64,000 bases of DNA from positions 33,094,497 through 33,158,496 of the forward strand of contig NC_080670.1 in assembly GCF_030247195.1 (NCBI RefSeq). Direction: 5' to 3'. Positions 34,404 to 45,265 of the stretch are shown here, one piece after another. Made by a program: the position numbers and the translations under genes. The notes beneath the pieces were generated by a model. The model had not been told where the DNA came from and ran no database searches. It saw only the letters and a list, made by a program, of their open reading frames with translations. How positions within the stretch are numbered: the first letter of the stretch is position 1; every line of letters begins with the position of its first letter. This stretch comes from Topomyia yanbarensis. Taxonomy: Eukaryota > Arthropoda > Insecta > Diptera > Culicidae.

Positions 34404-34760
34404 ATATCTTAAAACTAGGAGGTTACAATGTTGAAATATTTTTTTTATAAAAGAGAAAAAATTTACAGCTATCTTAAGACTAGAAAAAAAAAAATCTATA
34501 TATAAGAGAGGGGGCAAAAGATTTTTTTTTTATGAAAAATTTTAAAACAAGGAATTCAATAGTAATAGTTTTTTAGGAAATATTTACAGTTATCTTAAAA
34601 CTAACAATATAGTTTGGTACACAAAAGGGGGAACAAATATTTATGAAAAATTTCACGGATGTTTTAAAACTAGGGATACAATTCTATTTACAAGATGGGG
34701 GACAATAGTTTTAACAAAGAGTAGAAATTATAACTATCTTAAAACTAGGAATACGGAATA
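34404..34760 (-). repeat. Degenerate tandem repeats in the LINE 3' UTR
   Basis: On the plus strand a TATCTTAAAACTAGG-like motif recurs near 34404, 34469, 34540, 34590, 34660 and 34733, often with GGGGGACAAA between. The period is about 65-75 bp. Such 3' repeats may aid recognition by the element's own RT; that role is inferred. Confidence 0.75.
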
Positions 34761-35128
34761 CAAATTTGATTTTTTATCGGATACTTATGCTTGGTCATTT
34801 CCAAAATCGGTGTAGAAGTAGTTGTATCAAGGACAGGGGAGAGAAGGCGTAGATGGTGACCGGTAGAGAAGAGCAAAACTTGCAACTTTCGGGCAAACGG
34901 GAGATCAGCGATACAAATTTGCGCCTCAGTCTAGTAGGTCGGATTGGCGGATGGTATTCTTCGGACCCGCGGGGAATCCTTCAAAGGGAATCCTTCGGAC
35001 CTCGAGTCGCTCTCGCTTCAGATTCCGTAGTGATAAGGGCGACGGCGGTTACATAGTGGCAGTCTGAAGCTTATCGGTTCCATACGGCAAGAGGAAACTT
35101 CTAAAAACGAGAAATAAAAAGAGAGGGG

Positions 35129-38100
35129 CTAAATTGGGATATTTATCGTTTTTATGAAAGTATAAATAAGGGACATATAGGGGAAATCACGATTTGCCAG
35201 CATATCTCGGACTGGGACATTGGGTGGTCTACCTCGGGCCTGAAGGGAATCCTTTAACTGAGACCTGGCGTCCAAATACCCGGCGCATACCCAGACAACG
35301 TGCTCGATGTCATGATAGCCCTCGTCACAAGCGCACAGACTACTCTCCGCAAGCCCAATACGCCGCAAATGTGCATCTAAGGTGTAGTGGTTGGACATAA
35401 GTCGGGACATTACACGAATAAAATCCCGACCCACATCCATCCCCCTGAACCAAGGCTTCGTTGATACCTTTGGGATAATCGAATGTAGCCATCGTCCAAG
35501 TTCACCATTGCTCCACGAGGTTTGCCAACTGTTGAGTGTCCTCTGACGACAAATACTAAAAAATTCGTTGAAGCAGATTGGTCTTTCGTATATGTCACCA
35601 TTTAATGCGCCCACCTTTGCTAATGAGTCGGCCTTTTCATTGCCCGGGATAGAACAATGAGAGGGGACCCAAACAAAGGTAATCTGATAAGATTTTTCAG
35701 ATAACGTACACAAGGACTCCTGTATCTTCCCCAGAAAATACGGGAATTGCTTTTTAGGCTTCACCGCACGAAGAGCCTCGATAGATCTGAGGCTGTCCGA
35801 AATGATGAAGTAGTGATCTGTGGGCAGAGTGTCGATGATCCCAAGGGTGTACTGAATTGCAGCTAACTCTGCGACGTAAACTGAAGCGGGATCATTGAGC
35901 TTGAATGAAGCGGTGATAGTATTGTTGAAGATACCGAAGCCAGTGGACCCATCGAGATTTGATCCGTCAGTGTAGAACATTTTGTCACAGTCGACTTCTC
36001 GGAATTTATTATAAAATATATTGGGGATCACTTGAGGGCGTATATGGTCCGGGATTCCACGAATCTCTTCCTTCATGGATGTGTCGAAGAATACAGTAGA
36101 ATCAGAAGTATCTAGGAAACGAACACGGTTGGGAGTATACGTAGAAGGATTAATGCTCTGTGCCATGTAGTCGAAGTACAAGGACATAAATCGGGTTTGA
36201 GAATTAAGCTCGACGAGCCTCTCGAAGTTTTAAATTACCAACGGATTCAGAATGTCGCATCGGATGAGCAATCGATATGAGAGTTCCCAAAATCTATTTT
36301 TTAGCGGAAGAACGCCCGCCAGCACTTCGAGACTCATCGTATGGGTCGAGTGCATGCAACCCAAGGCAATGCGCAAGCAACGATACTGGATTCTCTCCAG
36401 TTTGATGAAGTGTATGTTCGCAGCGGAGCGGAAACAGAAACACCCGTACTCCATCACCGACAATATCGTTGTTTGGTACAACCTGATCAGGTCTCCTGGG
36501 TGAGCACCCCACCATGTTCCAGTTATTGTTCGGAGAAAATTGATCCTTTGTTGGCATTTCTGTTTCAGATACCTAATGTGACATCCCCAGGTACCTTTAG
36601 AGTCGAACCAGACCCCGAGATATTTAAATGTGAAAACCTGGTTGATCGTTGCACCCATTAATAAAAGCTGGAGTTGCGCCGGCTCACGCTTCCTAGAAAA
36701 AACAACCAACTCAGTTTTCTCCGTGGAGAACTCAATACCCAGCTAAAGAGCCCAAGCAGACAAATTGTCCAAGGTATTTTGTAATGGTCCTTGCAAGTCG
36801 GCAGCTTTGGGCCCTGTAACAGAGACCACCCCGTCGTCTGCAAGTTGCCTTAGCGTGCATGAATTGGCAAGACAATCGTCAATGTCATTCACGTAAAAAT
36901 TGTAGAGCAGGGGACTTAGACATGAGCCCTGGGGAAGACCCATGTAGCTAAATCGCGATGTTGTTAAATCGCCATGCGAAAAGTGCATGTGCTTTTCAGA
37001 CAACAGGTTTAGCAAAAAGTTATTTAAAATTGGCGAAAGACCATGCTGGTGCAGCTTCTCTGACAGAATGTTGATAGAAACTGAGTCAAAAGCCCCCTTA
37101 ATATCCAAGAAGACTGATGCCATCTGCTCTTTGTTAGCATAGGCCATTTGGATTTCTGTAGAAAGCAACGCAAGGCAATCGTTCGTCCCTTTGCCTTTGC
37201 GGAAGCCAAATTGTGTATCTGACAGTAAGCCATTTGCTTCAACCCAATTGTCGAGGCGAAACAAGATCATTTTCTCGAACAACTTCCGAATACAGGACAG
37301 CATTGCAATCGGCCGATACGAGTTGTGGTCGGAGGCTGGTTTTCCTGGTTTTTGAATGGCGATTACCTTCACTTGCCTCCAGTCATGAGGGACAATGTTA
37401 CCCTCAAGAAACTTGTTAAATAAGTTCAGCAAGCGCCTTTTTGTAGTGTCAGGCAGATTCTTCAGCAAGTTGAATTTGATTCTGTCTAACCCTGGGGCGT
37501 TATTGTTGCATGATAAGAGAGCAAGTGAAAACTCCACCATCGAAAACGGTGTTTCGTTCGCGGTATCGGGAGGAGACGCGGCGCGGCACGTTTTCTGTAC
37601 CGGGACAGAGTCCGGACAGATCTTCTTGGCGAAAGCGAATATCCAACGGTTTGAATATTCCACGCTCTCGTTGGTACTATTACGGTTACGCATACGTCGA
37701 GCCGTACCCCAAAGAGTGCTCATCGCTGTTTCTCTCGTTAACCCGTCGACGAACCGGCGCCAATAACTGCGTTTTTTGGCTTTCATTAGACTCTTCATTC
37801 GCTTTTCTAACGACGCGTACTGTTGATAGCTAGCGGGTAACCCGTCTTCCCGGAAGGCCTCATATGCAGTGGACTTTTTCGCGTACAGCTCTGAGCACTC
37901 TTTATCCCACCACAGGGTGGGAGACCGTCCATGGGTATTCGCGCTGGGTACTGGTTTAGTCTGAGCTTGATTCGCACTGTCGAGAATCAAGCCAGCCAAA
38001 AACCTGTACTCTTCCTCCGGAGGAAGTTCTTGAGTGGATTCGATTTTAACGGATATCGCGGTCGCGTAACTCTTCCAATCAATGTTCCGTGTGAGGTCAT

Positions 38101-38815
38101 ACGAGACATTGATTGTTTCCGATGGTCTTGAACCGTTGGCAATTGAAATCACGATAGGCAAATGATCGCTACCGTGGGGATCAGGGATCACCTTCCACAT
38201 GCAATCTAACTGTAGCGATGTCGAGCAAAGCGATAAATCCAACGCGCTTGCGCGTGCTGGTGGTGTAGGAATCCGCGTCATTTCTCCCGTGTTTAAGATG
38301 GTCATGTTGAAATTATCGCAAAGATCTTGGATTAATGTTGATCTATTATCATCATGAAGACAACCCCATACCGTACCGTGCGAGTTAAAGTCTCCCAGAA
38401 CTAGCCGCGGTGCCGGAAAGGATTCCGTGATATTACAAAGCGTTCGGTGCCCTACCGAGGCTCTAGGAGGAATGTAGATGGAAGCAATGCAAAGGTCTTT
38501 ACCTTTGATTAAAACTTGACAAGCGACAATTTCAATGCCTGGTGTCGAAGGGAGGTTAATTCGGTTGAAAGAATAGCACTTTTTGATCCCCAAAAGTACT
38601 CCTCCATAAGGGTTTTCTCGATCCAGACGGATTATATTAAAGTCGTGGAAGTTGAGATTTATATCAGAAGTTAACCAGGTTTCACATAATGCGAAAGCAT
38701 CACATTTTAAACTGTTTAGTAAGAATTTGAAGGAATCGATTTTCGGGAGGATACTTCTGCAATTCCACTGTAGAACAGTGATCGAATCGGTGACCTCGTT
38801 CGATGACTTAGCCAT
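35129..38815 (-). pseudogene. LINE ORF2 polyprotein with two in-frame stops
   Basis: The start is ATG at 38815 (MAKSSNEVTD); an in-frame TGA lies shortly upstream. The APE-type endonuclease spans about residues 12-230, with Asn18 (QWNCR), Glu45 (CETW), Asp142 and Asn144 (GDFNS) and Ser-Asp-His at 216-218. The RT spans about 480-800, with Asp571 in FLDIKGAFD and the catalytic pair as LADD (658-661) where YADD or FADD is usual. RNase H follows, with Asp950 (TDGS), Glu983 (AELAA), Asp1007 (SDSLRS), His1053 and Asp1063. A C-x-C-H-H-C zinc motif lies at about 1161-1177. TAG at codon 691 (36743-36745) and TAA at codon 862 (36230-36232) interrupt one continuous frame of 1,229 codons. The first stop lies in the RT thumb region. 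Confidence 0.93.
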
Positions 38816-38969
38816 CGAAGGATACGATCGCTGCAAGGAGGGGCCATTTAGTAGTCAACTGCTTCAAAAATGTTTGCACTATAGGGAGAAAACGTATCAG
38901 AAGGCTTTTAAGAGGATCAGTAACATTGAAAGCTGTGAAAATTAAGTCCACTATGTCAGAAAATTTCAT
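38808..38969 (-). CDS. Small hydrophobic ORF bridging ORF1 and ORF2
   Basis: A 53-residue frame begins at an ATG that overlaps the ORF1 stop as TAATG (38967-38971). It ends in a TAA (38808-38810) that overlaps the start region of ORF2 (ATGGCTAA). The predicted peptide is rich in Leu, Ile and Phe, with stretches KSLLIRFLPIVQTFLKQL and WPLLAAIVSF, and could form one or two amphipathic or membrane-associated helices. UAAUG overlaps support translation reinitiation in some LINEs. Here it could hand ribosomes from ORF1 through this frame to ORF2. Whether a stable peptide is made is unknown; it may be only a ribosome bridge. Confidence 0.45.
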   Translation of the reverse strand: MKFSDIVDLIFTAFNVTDPLKSLLIRFLPIVQTFLKQLTTKWPLLAAIVSFDG

Positions 38970-40072
38970 TAGTCCGTTACTGGACTGAGTATCTGTATTT
39001 GTGCATCACTTCCGTTGGATTTATTGGTTGTAGATGGCGCACTCTGAGTGGACGACACCTTGGCACCCTTACGAGGCAATGTAGGGGAGGCTAGATTTCT
39101 CCTCTTCCTGGATTCCCCTGGGTTAACCAATGATGTTCCCTCTTGTGGGTCGTCAGATTCTTGCTCAACGCCAGCCAAAAGAGCAAAGGAATTTTCGGAA
39201 GGGACAGATGGCGAAGCATTCTTTAGCATTTCTGCATAAGAGTGCCTCGAGCGATCCTTAAGGGAGCGCTTAATTTTATCCCCGCGCTGCTTGTACACCG
39301 GGCATGACTTAAGAGCATGCGGAGGGCCCCCGCAGTAAATACACTTCTCAGTTTCTCCACCGCAAGCGTCATCCTCATGCTCTCCCTCGCATTTGCCGCA
39401 CCGTTTTTTATTGCCACAATAAGTGGCTGTGTGGCCCAGTTGCTTGCAATTGCTGCAGTTCATTACCCGCGGTACAAACAGGCGAACGGGTAAGCGAACC
39501 CTATCCAGGAGGACATAGTTGGGAAGAGCAGACCCGGAGAAAGTCACCCGAATCGAGTCTGACGGAGAATAAGTTGTCTTATCATTTTCTGTTTTTGCGG
39601 AATACAATTGCTTGCATTCCAGAATCTTCACCTTTTGAAGTGAAGGGTCCTTAAAGCAGCCAACCCCGTACTTCAACAGGTCTTCGCACTTTAGACCCGG
39701 TTCGGCGACTATTCCATCGATCTCCACTGCCCTACAAGGCACATACACTCTGAATTGTTTCGTAAAACGCTCGCTGCGAGCAATCTGGTTTGCCTGATCG
39801 AGGTCATTTACTATAACGCGTATCTTATTAGCTCGAACACGTGTTATCTGAGCTACGGCCGGGTAGTTAGCAGTCAGCTCCCGTGATATTTCTAGAATAT
39901 TGGGCGATTTCGTGTTGGGCCGGAAATACACCACCCAGGGTCCATTTGAACTGGCTGGGTATGTTTTAATACGGGGAGGACTGGGGGAATCAGGGGAGGG
40001 AGTAATATCGGGTTTATCCGGTAAATCCATGGGAATATCATTCCCATCCAATGTTCCTTCGCCCTCGGCCAT
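38969..40072 (-). CDS. LINE ORF1, RNA-binding gag-like protein with three zinc knuckles
   Basis: Intact, 367 residues, starting at ATG 40070-40072 immediately after an in-frame TAA. A Pro/Asp-rich acidic N terminus (about 1-35) is followed by an RRM-like central region (WVVYFRPN at about 46, then IRVIVNDLDQANQIA). Three CCHC-type knuckles follow: CSNCKQLGHTATYC (206-219), CGKCEGEHEDDAC (225-237) and CIYCGGPPHALKSC (244-257). The tail is basic and Ser-rich. ORF1 proteins of this kind coat the element RNA and form the ribonucleoprotein for retrotransposition. It overlaps the next small ORF by TAATG. Decayed homologues lie at 48930-49735. This is the only long intact coding frame in the window. 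Confidence 0.93.
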   Translation of the reverse strand: MAEGEGTLDGNDIPMDLPDKPDITPSPDSPSPPRIKTYPASSNGPWVVYFRPNTKSPNILEISRELTANYPAVAQITRVRANKIRVIVNDLDQANQIARSERFTKQFRVYVPCRAVEIDGIVAEPGLKCEDLLKYGVGCFKDPSLQKVKILECKQLYSAKTENDKTTYSPSDSIRVTFSGSALPNYVLLDRVRLPVRLFVPRVMNCSNCKQLGHTATYCGNKKRCGKCEGEHEDDACGGETEKCIYCGGPPHALKSCPVYKQRGDKIKRSLKDRSRHSYAEMLKNASPSVPSENSFALLAGVEQESDDPQEGTSLVNPGESRKRRNLASPTLPRKGAKVSSTQSAPSTTNKSNGSDAQIQILSPVTD

Positions 40073-40359
40073 TTAGGCACGAGGATAGCACGTGGTGTAA
40101 ACGAGAGATGAAACTTGTATTCAGGGGAAAGGGAAAAGTAGACCGATCGGGGAAAGGGAAACGAAAGAAAGAAAAATAATACTTAGCTTATATAGCGGCG
40201 TGTCCGGCAATTCTGGTATTCACTTCACCAGCCTGGGCACCGGCGAACAAAGACTGCCTCAAACAATAGTTGACCTTCACTGACAATATATATTCTTGTT
40301 CACTTTATGCACAGCACCAGAAAACGAACTGCTTCGATCGAGAGCTCGGAGAGTTATGG
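40073..40359 (-). promoter_or_regulatory. LINE 5' UTR, expected internal promoter
   Basis: About 290 bp between the 5' duplication and ORF1. LINEs of this group carry an internal RNA polymerase II promoter here. I can place the region by its boundaries but cannot pick out the promoter elements with confidence. Confidence 0.5.
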
Positions 40360-40368
40360 ATTGCATCT

Positions 40369-40660
40369 GTTCAAGTCGGCGCCAGTATTCGATTGGCCTC
40401 TAAACAATTCAAGGCTCCGTTCTAAACGTTACGTGCTCATGTGAATAGAACGTGCTCGTCATCAATGAAAGCGTGTCACATATTTCGCGTGAGTCAACCA
40501 TACAATTTAAGGTGTTATTGAAGTAGATAATAGAAAAAAATATGATCGAAAAAGAGAAGGAAAAGCCATTCCAAAAAAAAATGTTTCGAACCGCAAACGT
40601 GATCGTTGTACAGCTAAGTAACAACGTGCGCCGGAATGCACAACTTCAATTCCACACTCT
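40369..40660 (+). pseudogene. Right half of the LINE-interrupted pipsqueak HTH
   Basis: It continues the domain from 34317 with GASIRLASKQFKAPF, then a TAA where the 25-kb paralogue has GAA (Glu), then TLRAHVNRTCSSSMKACHIF. The following non-coding DNA through AAACGTGATCGTTG aligns closely with the complement of 24945-25080. It was therefore already part of a duplicated or dispersed sequence when the LINE landed. Confidence 0.7.
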
Positions 40661-41900
40661 GGCGACGACGAGGCCACCAAAGAAGTCATTTGCAAGTACA
40701 AGACCAGACGCAGCTGCTGAAAAAAAACATTGTTGTAACATTTCCTTCCACGGTTTCATGATATTTCACATCATTTGTCACCTCCCCTTTTTCTTACCTG
40801 AATGACGTCAATGAATTGCATTTATTATTTGCGTTATTAATTTTTAAATGATCTGCAGTATTCATATTCTTCAAATAAAAGTTGAACCGCTAAATTTCTA
40901 GGTGTGTACATTGTTTTATATAACCTCAAATATAGTGACCTATCGTATCACTAGGTTTTAAAAATATCGAGAAAAAACTACCTTCGCCTTATTGGATTTA
41001 GCTCGAAATATATTTAGCCCTGCATAAAATAATTATTTTCAAAACTTTGCCAGATGTATAACCATTCCAACGAGTGCTTGTTAGCCAAAATCAATGCAAA
41101 AATACAATCGCACGAGCTCGACAAAAAAAAAACTGACCTACTTGACCCCACTCTACTCTATGTGTTCTTCAAGGAGAAAATTATTTAAAAACATCTTTGC
41201 GCGTGAAGAGAATGAAGAAAAAATAGTTTTTACCTAAATTGTTCTCCACTAAGGAGAAATATAGCATAGTGCTTCTTGCATTGGCTTGCTACGCCAAACG
41301 AAATGTTTCGATTTCATTAGTTCTCATCAGCTTAAAATAAGCTCCTTTTCTTGCGGGACATCATGCTTGACTAGGGGTTTGCACAGGACCACAAATTGTG
41401 TCTCAGTTTTTGGAGCCAGCGTCAATACGGCGCTAGCTTAGCCAAGTCACTAAGTTATTGTCGGATTCTGATGAGACGAAGCCGAAACGCAAATTCCACA
41501 ACTAATTTAGTTATAAGTATTGTGCTCTCCGCACGAAAAGATGGTTTTGAACAATTTTCTACTTAATGGAGAGAAAATATATTTTACTTAAGTTATTCTC
41601 CACTAAGGAGAAATATAACATAGTATCATTTTTCTCGCTTCTGTGCTATAGACGTAAGGTACCGCCATTATTTTTCCGACAGTGAGGATTGTATCCAACG
41701 AGATGCCCTGCAGTAATAGTGAGGTGATTTCATTGCAGCTTGTTTGCACTGCCGTAGTGCATTTTCGTGGTTCCAAAGTTAGACCACCCAGACGAGAAGA
41801 AGAGATAAAATGTGTCTCAAGCAAACTGATGTTAGTTCTATTCAGTTTCACCATGTACGTGATATTCTACTGACAATTAAAAAGTAATCTCTTGGCCGAA
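40661..41900. other. Spacer, nothing recognised
   Basis: AT-rich DNA with no recognisable domain. A phrase TTCTCCACTAAGGAGAAATATA occurs in near-identical form at about 41240 and 41594, about 350 bp apart, suggesting a small local duplication. Confidence 0.4.
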
Positions 41901-41904
41901 CAAT

Positions 41905-42290
41905 TTATTTCCGTTAATAACATGCGCCAATGTGTTGAGAGTGACAATGTTAGGGTCAAGATTCCCGTGTATTATGAAGATAACGCAATCGAGGTATGAC
42001 TACATGATCTGCCTCCGCATATATTCAATAGCAGTATTTGCCGTCTCATGCCGCAACACGGCGAAGTTTTTTCCCATTAGAGATGGTAAATGGAGGAACT
42101 TCTTTCCAGGCATTAGCAACGGTTTTCGAGTGCTTAGAAAGCTCAATCCTATTGCTTTCTTCGTGACTCTGCGACCTGGCTCCACCTGTGCTGTGAGCAC
42201 GTTATGTACTTACGATAATCTGTCTCCCACTTGTCAGTACTGCAAACAATATGCACACTACGGAGAACCCACCGCTGGATTATCAAAAAT
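41905..42290 (+). pseudogene. Decayed gag-like ORF1 fragment
   Basis: Readable pieces are KIPVYYEDNAIEV, LHDLPPH, HGEVFPIRDGKW, FFPGISNGFRVLR and TLCTYDNLSPTCQYCKQYA, followed by HYGEPTAGL, where the last knuckle Cys is lost. They align in order with the ORF1-only retroposon at 31.0-32.2 kb, which has KIPVYIEKDYVDVKLHDL and TLCTHEGQTPTCKYCNQTA. Several frame changes break it. Confidence 0.8.
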
Positions 42291-42569
42291 ATAATCTACC
42301 ACAACTAAAACAAATACAGCGGCTTTATCATATTCAATTTTTTAACAAATTGTTGTCCAACTATCAACACATGACGACCCGTCAATGAATGCTAGAATTC
42401 CAAGCAGAAGTCATCTAGTTCCCCTGGTCCAAATGGCTTTCCCTAGATTTTTATCAGAATGTGCATCAGCGGGCTTCTTGAACCACTTTGGTGAGGCTTC
42501 GTGCTGACACTCACTAGTGGAGCATTCCTTTCCTGCTAGAAAGCAGCGCAGATGTTTCCAGGAAACCAA

Positions 42570-45265
42570 TGAAAAATTGATAATTATCGGGGAATCTCGT
42601 GTTTAAGTGCCGTATCAAAACTATTCGAGCTGGTTGTTTTAGATCCTATTTTCTTTCACTGCATACACCACATTGCAGACGAACAACACGGTTTTATGCA
42701 TAAACGATCGACAACGACCGACCTGCTCTCGTTCTCAACATATGTACTCGATGGATTCGCTGACCTTTGACAAAATCAACCCTGATATCGCAATAGCGAC
42801 ACTGGACAAACTCAGTACTCATGGACAACTCTTGCGATGGTTTCGTGCGTACCTCGATGGAAGGCAACTCCAAAACTCCAGCGTTAAAGACTGCCTATCT
42901 GCACCATTTTACGCTACATTAGACATCCCACAAGGAAGCCATCTCGGTCCAGTAATGTTCCTGCTCTACTTTAATGGCGTCAATATCAAATTAAAAGGAC
43001 CCTTTCTTTCGCCGATGACATGAAATTTTTTCGACAAATACGGGATTCAACCGATGCCGAGTTTCTTCAGAGTGAACTGGAAAGGTTTAGTACATGGAGT
43101 GATCTAAACAGAATGATTTTAAACCCGAATAAATGCTCAAGCGTTACGTTCACGCGGAAACCCTCTCCTAGGTTGACGGTTTTGACGGTATTGCAAACAT
43201 CTTCAAGCATATTTGAGCAGACACCTGCTTTAGGATGGTTATTGCATTGCGCCTCGATAGTGGTGCATCGAGGAGACCGAGTGGCAATTTTTTATGTTTT
43301 GTGGTTTTTCATACTCTGCACCAGCCCAAACTAACAGTCAACTAAGAGCCTGTGCACAGTGGCGTGGCCGATTGGCGGGTCGCCGTGGATTGACTTTTTC
43401 TGTGGGCTGTGTTTGCAGACATTGTTCAACAGCTTAACGGCAGTCTTTGTGAGCACGGCTCGCAGTGGAAGTCATTGTGTGTCGATTTATCGGTCGACCT
43501 CGGCAACGTGCACAGGCGCATTAAAAAAAATAACAGCAGAACCCTATTAGTTGTGTTGTGTTGTAATAATTGTAGTTTTTGGTACTAGTGTACAATTGTG
43601 TGCTAGCCGTGTGTCTATCTGTGTATGTGGGCGTCTGAGTATTTGTGACATGTGGACCAGGGAATGGATGCAGAACTGGCTTATATGATGGAATAGTGGG
43701 TGATCCTTCTTGGGATTCGTTGGTCACTTTGTACTGGTGTTCAATTCGTGCATTCGATTCGATTCATTCGGATTGGATAAATGAAGGTACGATTGATTTA
43801 CCGATGCACGTCAATCATCCATTCCCGTCCGGCATAGCATGAGAAACTTCTAACGGAGTTAATTGTCGTTAATGGTAAATATATATCATTTTCTGGCATT
43901 TGGTGGACGATTCCAAGTAGTTTTATTGCATGGTACATGTGTTGTTCCATTAATATTCAATAACAGTACTAACTCTACTCTTTATTTTATTTTATTTATT
44001 TTCGATCTCATGCGTCATATTCCTCTGATGACTTCTCCGAGATAATTTAACATAAAAGGGCAACATTGCTGTCAACAATGACTATTCGCTGCCATCAGAC
44101 GTCGCCAGGTTTTAGAAAAATTGAGATGTACTTTCATACACAATTGAGTCAGATAAGTAGGAACGAACAACAAACTGTAAGTAGCATATTACACATGTCT
44201 TATTTTAACATCATGCATATTTGTATTAACATATTATTTACAGGTAACACACATATCTCAACATGCAACACTTCCCATACACACGTAAACATTCACACAC
44301 GCAAATATACAAATGCTCGACAGGTGACTGGGCCAAGTGCATTCACTCGTAGGATCTATCATTTCGATGATCGCCTCGATTCTACGAAACCAGTGCACAA
44401 TTAAGCTGACATAAGCTAGTCTCGTCTGGTGAATGCATGTAACCTGGAAGCCCCAGACACGACAGGACGAGACGGACTGGACTCGACGGGGCCTAGTTCA
44501 GAGTTTGAGGCATTCTTCAATGCACGGCTAGCGACCTAAAAAAAAGCGTTACGTTCACGCGGAAACGCCAACCGATTCAAATTAACTACCATTTCTTCGA
44601 CTGGGGCATTCCAAGACACTGTCACGTCAAGGATCTCGGAGTCATCATGGATTTGGTACTAACGTTCAAACCACATACATCATCCATTGTGGATAAGGCA
44701 TCAAGGAACAGCTTGGGTTCATCTTCCGAATAGCGAAAAACTTCATACTGTTTACAATCTATGGCGCGCTGGTTCGCTTAACGCTAGAATATTGTTCTGC
44801 TGCTTGGAATCTCTATTACCAGAACGACGTTGACAGAATCGAGATTTCAGCTGCCGAGCTATGAAAGCCGTTGTCAGTTAATACAGCTCGACACGCTAAA
44901 CATCCGGAGGGACTGCCCTCTCGAGCCTTGGTCGTCTCGGACTTATTGTCTGCCATGGTAGATTGCCCAACAATCCTCGGACGCCTGAATCTTGAAGCTC
45001 GCGTTCGAGCTCTACGCAACAACTTTCTTCTGCCAGTCCCTTTCAGGAGCACTAACGATGGGCGCCAGAGCGCTGTTACCGGACTTCAACGTATTTTTGG
45101 CAGTGTGACGACGGCCGTTGACTTCAACCTCACGAGGAATTCGATAAAGGCTAAAATAATGTCTAATCTGAAATGAATTTAGTTTAAGCGACCGCCATAG
45201 GGGCCAAGGAGTCTGTTGGTGACGGTACAACAAATAAACAAACAAATTCCAATAAACAAACAAGA
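42570..45265 (+). pseudogene. Decayed Jockey/CR1-type LINE, split by a retroposon
   Basis: RT pieces in order are RGISCLSAVSKLFEL, DEQHGFMHKRSTTTDLL, LRWFRAYLDGRQL and IPQGSHLGPVMFLLYFN. Then come the FADD pair near 43008-43020 (one frame shift), LERFSTWSDLNRMILNPNKC and SVTFTRK. After the insertion at 43161-44545 the frame resumes as TFTRKRQPIQINYHFFDW, then VKDLGVIMD, LEYCSAAWNLYYQNDVDRIE and a C-terminal ARVRALRNNFLLPVPF. The end is a ACAAATAAACAAACAAA tail near 45230. There is no RNase H. The FDxAFD region is deleted. It is dead and old relative to its guest. Confidence 0.87.
43161..44545 (+). mobile_element. Non-coding poly(A) retroposon, 1.39 kb (copy 2)
   Basis: It starts CCCTCTCCTAGGTTGACGG, close to the 5' end of the 27.5-kb element, and ends in a short poly(A) at 44538-44545. 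A 20-22 bp duplication starting GCGTTACGTTCACGC flanks it (43141-43160 and 44546-44565). The hairpin CCTCGATAGTGGTGCATCGAGG is conserved near 43253. Beyond about 200 bp it diverges completely from copy 1 and lacks the tandem array. The 3' end (GGGGCCTAGTTCAGAG) is also different. No protein domain is seen. Shared 5' module with different bodies suggests mosaic elements or a fast-evolving interior. Confidence 0.85.

Larger units (their letters stand above)
34318..40359 (-). mobile_element. Nearly intact 6.04-kb I/Loner-like LINE
   Basis: A full-length non-LTR retrotransposon on the minus strand. It is bounded by an exact 9-bp duplication ATTGCATCT (34309-34317 and 40360-40368). The minus-strand order is 5' UTR of about 290 bp, ORF1, a small overlapping ORF, ORF2 (endonuclease, RT, RNase H, C-terminal zinc motif), a 0.8-kb 3' UTR with about 70-bp tandem repeats, then TCAAATAAACGAAATGAAT and poly(A). 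The presence of RNase H and three zinc knuckles places it in the I/Loner/LOA group. The exact clade is an inference. Two in-frame stops in ORF2 and no frameshift indicate recent insertion and probable inactivity in cis. Confidence 0.93.

Noticed and set aside
36743..36745. TAG in LINE ORF2 as a readthrough or recoding site
   Set aside because: A second TAA lies 171 codons later and no recoding signal is visible; two independent nonsense mutations are simpler.
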